From the NCBI GenBank assembly GCA_902490355.1, contig CABUDN010000037.1:1-17600 (forward strand): a DNA stretch of 17,600 nucleotides, in the 5' to 3' direction. Below are positions 13,423 to 17,600 of this stretch, piece by piece. The stretch's first letter is position 1, and every line of letters begins with the position of its first letter. The stretch comes from an uncultured Oscillibacter sp. GTDB taxonomy: Bacteria > Bacillota > Clostridia > Oscillospirales > Oscillospiraceae. Made by a program: the position numbers and the translations under genes. Below the pieces are notes generated by a model. It made no database searches. It saw only the letters and a list, made by a program, of their open reading frames with translations, and was not told the origin of the DNA.

Positions 13423-13830
13423 TTACGGGCACAGGGACCGCAGCAGCTCCACCGCCTCATCCATCAGACGGGACAGCGACAGCGCCTGGGTTCCTGCCAC
13501 CAGATTGTTGCAATGATTCACCGGCAGCAGCAGCTTCTTGGCATCGCTGCGGCCGATGGCCACCGCCATGGTGGGGGTAATCTCCCCCATCAGGGAATCG
13601 GCGGCCAGGATACCGATGGGGCCCACGATGACATCCGCCGTCCGGCAGGCCACCAGCACCGGATTTTCTCCGGTGGCACCGGCCTCCGCGCCAGCTTTGA
13701 GCATGGCGGACGTCGCAATGGCATTGGTTCCCACCGCCGTGATCTGGCAGGGCAGGTTGGCCGCCGTGGCCCGTTCAATAAACATCTGGCCCATCCGGCC
13801 GCTCTGCCCATCAATCACCACTACATTCAT
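13423..13830 (-). CDS. DUF3842 family protein
   Basis: The 135-residue protein starts MNVVVIDGQSGRMGQMFIER, with a glycine-rich loop in a Rossmann-like beta-alpha start (residues 2-15), and contains GTNAIATSAMLKAGA, ENPVLVACRTADVIVGPIGI and a final LLPVNHCNNLVAG region. It matches the uncharacterised clostridial family DUF3842. Its ATG overlaps the stop codon of the upstream kinase-like gene (ATGA), so the two are almost certainly translationally coupled. The function is unknown; a small nucleotide- or metabolite-binding protein is the likely kind. Confidence 0.88.
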   Translation of the reverse strand: MNVVVIDGQSGRMGQMFIERATAANLPCQITAVGTNAIATSAMLKAGAEAGATGENPVLVACRTADVIVGPIGILAADSLMGEITPTMAVAIGRSDAKKLLLPVNHCNNLVAGTQALSLSRLMDEAVELLRSLCP

Positions 13831-14900
13831 GCTTCCACCTCCAATACCAGGTCACACTGGCCCTTGGGGTCCAGAGATTGAAAATACGCCTGCTCCAGCG
13901 GAATCCAGGTGTCAAAGAACCGATCCCTCTGGGGCGGAACGTTCCGCCGGAAAATCCGGGCCTTCTGAAGCGCCGGATCGATGTCCAGAAATACCCGCAG
14001 ATCATAGGCAGGCGCCAGATCGGGATGCAGGCTGTACGCGCCCTCTACCACCGCCATGGAGCCCACCGCCACTGCCGCCGGTTCCAAAAGCTGCCCGCTC
14101 TGGCAGTCATAGCGCCGGTAGGCAATGGTGTCTGCGCCCCGGCGCAGCGGCTCCAATACCTCCTGCCAAAACCGCTCCCGGTCCACATTGCCGCCGGGCT
14201 GGGCATACCGCTCCGGCGTACGCTGCTCCGGCCGGAGGAAAAAGTCGTCCATGTGGAAAACGCTGCATCCGTACACCGCTTCCAGCAGGGCCGCCAGCGT
14301 GGTTTTTCCGCTGGCACTGCCGCCCTCCAGGGCTACCAAAAGCCGGTTCGTCCCATCCCGCTTTCGGTCAATGGCCCCCAGAAGCGGCAGCAGCCACACA
14401 TACTCCCGCCGAATCACCCGATACGCCGGCTCATAGGCCTGATGAAACGCCGGGGTATGGCGGCAGATCGGACAGCCTGCCTGCCGGTACGCCTGCACCG
14501 CCTGCCCCACGGCCGCCTCCGTCCAGGGGAGCCGCCCTGCTTGGGCCAGGGCCTCCAGCTCGGTCAGCGCCGCCTCCAGCTCCTCCGCCGTCCCTGACGG
14601 CGTGCGGGCGGAATACGCAAACAGAGCGAATACCGTCTCCGCCTTCATGCCAAGCTTCCGGGCCCAGGCAAGGGGCAGCCGGCAATATGCACCGGCAAGC
14701 ATCTCCGCTCCGGCCGCATCCCCCCGGGCGCTCTCCATTTCCTCCCGGATCCGGCCGACGCCCTCCTCCGCAGCGCCCACCAGATGCCCGCAGCCATACA
14801 CACTCTGGTGCAGGGCCTTGATGAGATCCTGCGGCTCCAAAGCCGGATAGCGGCGGCACTGGTCCAGCAGGCATTCGGTAATGGTCAAGGGCTGGGACAT
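13827..14900 (-). CDS. Uridine kinase-like P-loop protein with an extra N-terminal domain
   Basis: The 357-residue protein has two parts. Residues about 1-175 form a helical domain (LDQCRRYPALEPQDLIKALH, YGCGHLVGAAEEG) with a CPIC motif at 143-146 that I cannot assign. Residues about 185-357 are a uridine kinase-type P-loop domain: Walker A GGSASGKTT (193-201), HMDDFFLRPEQR (216-227) where the Asp pair would act in catalysis, and the sugar-binding-like NVDRERF (239-245), then VVEGAYSLHP. Canonical uridine kinase is about 200 residues, so this is a fusion and its substrate is open. Start ATG 14900 follows AAAAGGAG by 8 nt. It forms an operon with DUF3842. Confidence 0.85.
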   Translation of the reverse strand: MSQPLTITECLLDQCRRYPALEPQDLIKALHQSVYGCGHLVGAAEEGVGRIREEMESARGDAAGAEMLAGAYCRLPLAWARKLGMKAETVFALFAYSARTPSGTAEELEAALTELEALAQAGRLPWTEAAVGQAVQAYRQAGCPICRHTPAFHQAYEPAYRVIRREYVWLLPLLGAIDRKRDGTNRLLVALEGGSASGKTTLAALLEAVYGCSVFHMDDFFLRPEQRTPERYAQPGGNVDRERFWQEVLEPLRRGADTIAYRRYDCQSGQLLEPAAVAVGSMAVVEGAYSLHPDLAPAYDLRVFLDIDPALQKARIFRRNVPPQRDRFFDTWIPLEQAYFQSLDPKGQCDLVLEVEA

Positions 14901-14962
14901 GGGAACGACTCCTTTTCTCTTTCTCTGCGGTACTTTCCGGCAAAATTTCCGTCGTATTGTTC

Positions 14963-14992
14963 ATAATATCACAAAGCAGCAGGTTTCCGCAA
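14963..14992 (-). promoter_or_regulatory. Promoter of the kinase-DUF3842 operon
   Basis: On the minus strand: TTGCGG (14987-14992), an 18-bp spacer and TATTAT (14963-14968), about 60 nt upstream of the start codon. Confidence 0.5.
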
Positions 14993-15167
14993 GGGCCGCC
15001 GGGAAAAGACCAAAACCCCATCCATTCCCCCCGGTACGGCATCCTTCTGATTTTTTTGGGAATTTTCCGGACTCTTCGACAAAATGGGACAGGAAGTGCC
15101 CATGGTTTTGTGTATGATGATTTCAGTTCCTTCAATATCTTGTGTCAACGAAGAAAGGACGGCCATT

Positions 15168-15332
15168 ATGGAACAAATCCCCAAGGAATATCTGTGCCTG
15201 TTTAACGCGATCTCCGACGCGGAAGTGACATTGCGTGCGCTGCTCGCTGAATTGATGTGTGCCCAGCAACGGGCGGAAGAGCTGTTTTTGGAGCAGGAGG
15301 AAGCGCCATCCGATCCTCCCGCCCAGGTGTGA
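15168..15332 (+). CDS. Small hypothetical protein, 54 aa, helical
   Basis: The ORF from ATG 15168 reads MEQIPKEYLCLFNAISDAEV and continues with TLRALLAELMCAQQRAEELF, a pattern predicted to form a long amphipathic helix, then an acidic-proline tail. AAAGGA lies about 9 nt upstream. A longer in-frame extension to 15084 lacks a binding site. It ends 75 nt before nfo on the same strand, with no terminator between them. No family is recognised. Confidence 0.6.
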   Translation: MEQIPKEYLCLFNAISDAEVTLRALLAELMCAQQRAEELFLEQEEAPSDPPAQV

Positions 15333-15407
15333 CGGTTGCATTTACAAAAGACGGCGGTGTCCAAATGTGATAAGATACCAGCAAAACCATTTCACAGGAG
15401 GCCGCTC

Positions 15408-16250
15408 ATGCTGTACATCGGATGCCATTTATCCTCCTCCCGGGGCCTGGCCGCCATGGGGCGCCAGGCTCTGGAGCTGGGGGCAAATACCTTTCAGTTC
15501 TTTACCCGCAATCCCCGGGGGAGCCGCGCCAAACCTCTGGACGAGGCCGATGCCGCCGCCCTGACGGCACTGCTGCAAAGCCGCGCCTTTGCGCCCATCA
15601 TCGCCCACGCGCCGTACACCTTGAATCTGTGCGCCGCCGTGGAGGATCGCCGCACCTTCGCCTGGGAAACCCTGGCCGACGATCTGGACCGCATGGAGCA
15701 TGTGCCCGGCCAGCTCTACAATCTCCACCCCGGCAGCCATGTGGGCCAGGGACCGGAGGCCGGGGCGGCGTGGATCGCTCAGGCGCTCAACACCGTGCTG
15801 CGGCCGGAGCAGACCACCACCGTTTTGCTGGAGACCATGGCAGGGAAGGGCAGCGAGGTGGGCGGCCGCTTCGAGGAATTGAAAGCCATTTTGGATCAGG
15901 TGGAACTGCGCAAAAAGGTCGGGGTTTGTCTGGACACCTGCCACGTCTGGGACGCCGGCTATGACCTGGCGGGAAACCTGGACGGCGTGCTGGAGGAATT
16001 TGACCGGGTGATCGGCCTGGACCGCCTGCGGGCGGTCCACCTCAACGACAGCTGCAATCCCCTGGGAAGCCGGAAAGACCGGCATGCCCGCATCGGGGAA
16101 GGGGCCATCGGCACCGAGGCCCTGGCCCGGGTGGTGCGCCATCCGGCGCTGCGGCACCTGCCGTTTTGTCTGGAAACGCCCAATGAACTGCCGGGCTATG
16201 CCCGGGAAATCGCCCTGCTGCGCCGTCTGGCAGAAGAACCCGCGCAGTAA
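15408..16250 (+). CDS. nfo: Endonuclease IV (deoxyribonuclease IV), AP endonuclease
   Basis: The 280-residue protein is a complete TIM-barrel AP endonuclease 2 family member, which cuts DNA 5' to abasic sites in base-excision repair using three zinc ions. Family motifs are all present: MLYIGCHLSSSRGL at the start, NLHPGSHVGQG, LLETMAGKGSEVG, CLDTCHVWDAGYDL, HLNDSCNPLGSRKDRHARIGEGAIG and FCLETPNE. ATG 15408 follows ACAGGAGG by 7 nt; the longer in-frame start at 15336 adds 24 residues not typical of the family. A strong terminator follows the stop by 12 nt. Confidence 0.95.
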   Translation: MLYIGCHLSSSRGLAAMGRQALELGANTFQFFTRNPRGSRAKPLDEADAAALTALLQSRAFAPIIAHAPYTLNLCAAVEDRRTFAWETLADDLDRMEHVPGQLYNLHPGSHVGQGPEAGAAWIAQALNTVLRPEQTTTVLLETMAGKGSEVGGRFEELKAILDQVELRKKVGVCLDTCHVWDAGYDLAGNLDGVLEEFDRVIGLDRLRAVHLNDSCNPLGSRKDRHARIGEGAIGTEALARVVRHPALRHLPFCLETPNELPGYAREIALLRRLAEEPAQ

Positions 16251-16262
16251 AGCAGGAAAAAG

Positions 16263-16303
16263 AATCCCCCCGCGCCGCACAAAGCGGCGCGGGGGGATTT
16301 TAA
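16263..16303 (+). terminator. Terminator of nfo
   Basis: A 16-bp perfect stem (arms 16263-16278 and 16284-16299, ACAAA loop), ending CGCGCCGC / GCGGCGCG at the loop, is followed by TTTTAAT. Confidence 0.9.
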
Positions 16304-16322
16304 TAGGACCAGGCGGGCCGGA

Positions 16323-16347
16323 TCTCCCGGCACTTCGTGCCGGGAGA
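16323..16347. repeat. Hairpin at the edge of the AT-rich segment
   Basis: TCTCCCGGCAC / GTGCCGGGAGA with a TTC loop forms an 11-bp perfect stem without a T tract. It is the last GC-rich sequence before composition changes. Confidence 0.6.
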
Positions 16348-16386
16348 AGGGTGTTTCCCAAACAAAAAGATATTAAGAAACAGCCC

Positions 16387-16425
16387 ATGTTTACCTGCTT
16401 GCAAACAAAAGAATATTGCTACTAG
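16387..16425 (+). CDS. Putative 12-aa leader peptide
   Basis: The mini-ORF ATG 16387 to TAG 16425 encodes MFTCLQTKEYCY and is followed after 3 nt by an intrinsic terminator. This arrangement is like attenuators upstream of ribosome-targeted antibiotic resistance genes. No strong ribosome binding site is visible (only AAGAAA), and the next gene, dfrF, is about 350 nt away and has its own promoter. It may be a remnant whose original target gene was lost or replaced. Confidence 0.4.
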   Translation: MFTCLQTKEYCY

Positions 16426-16428
16426 ACT

Positions 16429-16465
16429 AAGAGATACTACATAAGTGTGTTGGTATCTCTTTTTT
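16429..16465 (+). terminator. Terminator after the leader mini-ORF
   Basis: AAGAGATAC / GTATCTCTT (16429-16437, 16453-16461) with a 15-nt loop runs into TTTTG. It is AT-rich like the surrounding acquired sequence. From here to the promoter at 16640 there is no ORF or other feature that I can support. Confidence 0.75.
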
Positions 16466-16639
16466 GTTGCCGTGAAACAGCAGACTATTTCATTTCTGCT
16501 TGATTACCTTAAAACTTATTAGTCTATGGTTTGTCAAGGGCTTGTTGCGTGAGAAATGCTGAATATCACCCTTTACAAAACATAGGCTGATAAGTAACTT
16601 TTCAAAAGCAGAAAAGAAATGGCAATGCTTATAACAATA

Positions 16640-16648
16640 TGATATAAT
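16640..16648 (+). promoter_or_regulatory. Extended -10 promoter upstream of dfrF
   Basis: TGATATAAT is a TG-extended perfect -10 box (TATAAT at 16643-16648) with only a weak -35 match (TGGCAA) 17 bp upstream. It would give a ~115-nt leader for dfrF. Confidence 0.5.
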
Positions 16649-16770
16649 GCAGATGAAGACAAAAAAGGAATTTGTCGAGCTGGTTAGTTCGAGATAATTT
16701 TGAGTTTGTTAAGATGTGGTGCACTTGATGGAATCACAGGTACGACATCATATTATGGAGGATGAAATAG

Positions 16771-17244
16771 ATGATAGGTTTGATTGTTGCGAGGTCAAAG
16801 AATAATGTTATAGGCAAGAATGGTAATATACCATGGAAAATAAAGGGAGAACAAAAGCAATTTAGAGAGTTAACAACGGGTAATGTGGTTATTATGGGGC
16901 GAAAGTCTTATGAAGAAATCGGTCATCCGTTGCCTAATAGAATGAATATTGTTGTTTCCACCACAACAGAGTATCAAGGAGATAATTTAGTTTCAGTTAA
17001 ATCATTAGAAGATGCATTATTATTGGCTAAAGGACGAGATGTATACATATCTGGTGGATATGGACTATTTAAGGAAGCTTTGCAAATAGTAGATAAAATG
17101 TATATCACAGAAGTAGATTTAAATATTGAAGATGGAGATACATTCTTTCCAGAATTTGATATCAATGATTTTGAAGTTTTGATAGGGGAAACACTTGGTG
17201 AGGAAGTGAAATATACGAGAACATTTTATGTAAGGAAAAAATGA
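16771..17244 (+). CDS. dfrF: Trimethoprim-resistant dihydrofolate reductase, DfrF type
   Basis: The 157-residue protein is a type of dihydrofolate reductase, which reduces dihydrofolate with NADPH. It shows the family motifs IGLIVARSKNNVIGKNGNIPW (N-terminal strand and Met20-loop region), Glu27 in GEQKQF at the acidic active-site position, VVIMGRKSYEEIG (NADPH side) and DVYISGGYGLFKEAL. From memory the sequence closely matches DfrF of enterococci and streptococci; this was not checked by search. GGAGG lies 9 nt before ATG 16771. The protein ends VRKK; with one fewer A in the preceding run of six A, the frame would continue VRKNELSKFWI to a stop at 17264-17266, which is the C-terminus I recall for DfrF. 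So this copy may be slightly truncated, or the extra A may be a sequencing error. Confidence 0.85.
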   Translation: MIGLIVARSKNNVIGKNGNIPWKIKGEQKQFRELTTGNVVIMGRKSYEEIGHPLPNRMNIVVSTTTEYQGDNLVSVKSLEDALLLAKGRDVYISGGYGLFKEALQIVDKMYITEVDLNIEDGDTFFPEFDINDFEVLIGETLGEEVKYTRTFYVRKK

Positions 17245-17370
17245 ATTGAGTAAATTTTGGATTTAGGGTGTTTTCATAAATATATTGCTTTTTATGCATA
17301 TATAAATTGTTGTAAGACAAATTCCAGTTTGTATGGGGCGATAAAATCAGAATTTGAGAGAGGATTGAAT

Positions 17371-17600
17371 ATGAATAAGGAATGGTCTGAACTTAATAAA
17401 ACAATGCAGGCACAAATAAAAAAGAAAGATACTTATAAGAGGGGTATTGATACTTTACTTACTTTACGAAGTCAGTTAATACAAACCTTAGTATCTTTCA
17501 AAGAAGAATTATGCAGAGAAGATTTTAACTCAATCCCCTTCATAAACGCTGATGGTTATCATAGTATTCACCCTCAACGTATTCCCCTTATTCCGACAGG
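17371..17600 (+). CDS. Partial protein of unknown function, possibly DinB-like (runs off the right edge)
   Basis: The ORF from ATG 17371, after GAGAGGA, is open to the window end (76 codons). It begins MNKEWSELNKTMQAQIKKKD and contains TLLTLRSQLIQTLVSFKEEL and NSIPFINADGYHS. From memory this N-terminus resembles DinB-like or related four-helix proteins linked to clostridial mobile elements, in which GYHS is usually followed by KTIAYSIWHIF. Here it is followed by IHPQRIPLIPTG, so the frame may be broken or joined to other DNA after about residue 65. That comparison rests on recall only. Confidence 0.5.
   Translation, partial: MNKEWSELNKTMQAQIKKKDTYKRGIDTLLTLRSQLIQTLVSFKEELCREDFNSIPFINADGYHSIHPQRIPLIPT

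Larger units (their letters stand above)
16360..17600. mobile_element. AT-rich, probably horizontally acquired segment (right end not in window)
   Basis: From about 16,360 the base composition becomes clearly AT-rich and codon choice switches to A/T-ending codons, unlike all genes to the left. The segment holds a leader peptide with terminator, a trimethoprim-resistance type dihydrofolate reductase and the start of another AT-rich gene. No integrase, transposase or repeated end is visible within the window, so the vehicle and the right boundary are unknown. Confidence 0.65.

Overview
The window looks like chromosome from a gut clostridial Firmicute, probably an Oscillospiraceae/Flavonifractor-type organism. 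The evidence is a GC-rich coding background, strong AGGAGG-type ribosome binding sites, intrinsic terminators after most genes, a large S-layer-homology protein and an energy-coupling-factor (ECF) S component. The taxon is an inference from gene content, not a measurement. From about 16,360 to the right end the sequence becomes visibly AT-rich and encodes a trimethoprim-resistance dihydrofolate reductase of the DfrF type, so this end is most likely horizontally acquired.

Left part (1-6,998): the 5' end of an acetolactate synthase gene (minus) has a leader holding a 35-codon ORF very rich in Ile, Leu and Val and an intrinsic terminator, which suggests attenuation. Next come cytidine deaminase (plus) and a GntR/FCD regulator (minus) divergent from a dehydrogenase plus four-carbon acid sugar kinase pair. 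GGTATACC palindromes lie inside both divergent promoters, so the regulator probably represses itself and this catabolic operon. An intergenic array of six hairpins separates the kinase from a convergent D-2-hydroxyacid dehydrogenase, which is divergent from a LysR regulator.

Middle (6,999-13,830): a 45-residue orphan peptide gene shares a bidirectional terminator with a 823-residue secreted SLH protein that has a structured leader. To its right are a frameshifted gene with two degenerate tyrosine-recombinase-like units and two winged-helix units, an unknown 108-residue protein, a DhaS-like TetR regulator with a palindrome in its promoter, and an ECF S component. Further right, a DUF3842 protein overlaps the stop codon of a uridine-kinase-like fusion by 4 nt (ATGA).

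Right part (13,827-17,600): the uridine-kinase-like fusion gene, a 54-residue helical peptide gene, endonuclease IV (nfo), and then the AT-rich segment. That segment carries a 12-codon leader peptide followed by a terminator, the dfrF-like gene (C-terminus altered by one extra A in a homopolymer), and the start of a gene running off the window.

The observations most worth following are the ilv leader, the six-hairpin array, the doubled and apparently catalytically dead recombinase-like protein, the structured leader of the SLH gene, and the attenuator-like leader stranded upstream of dfrF.
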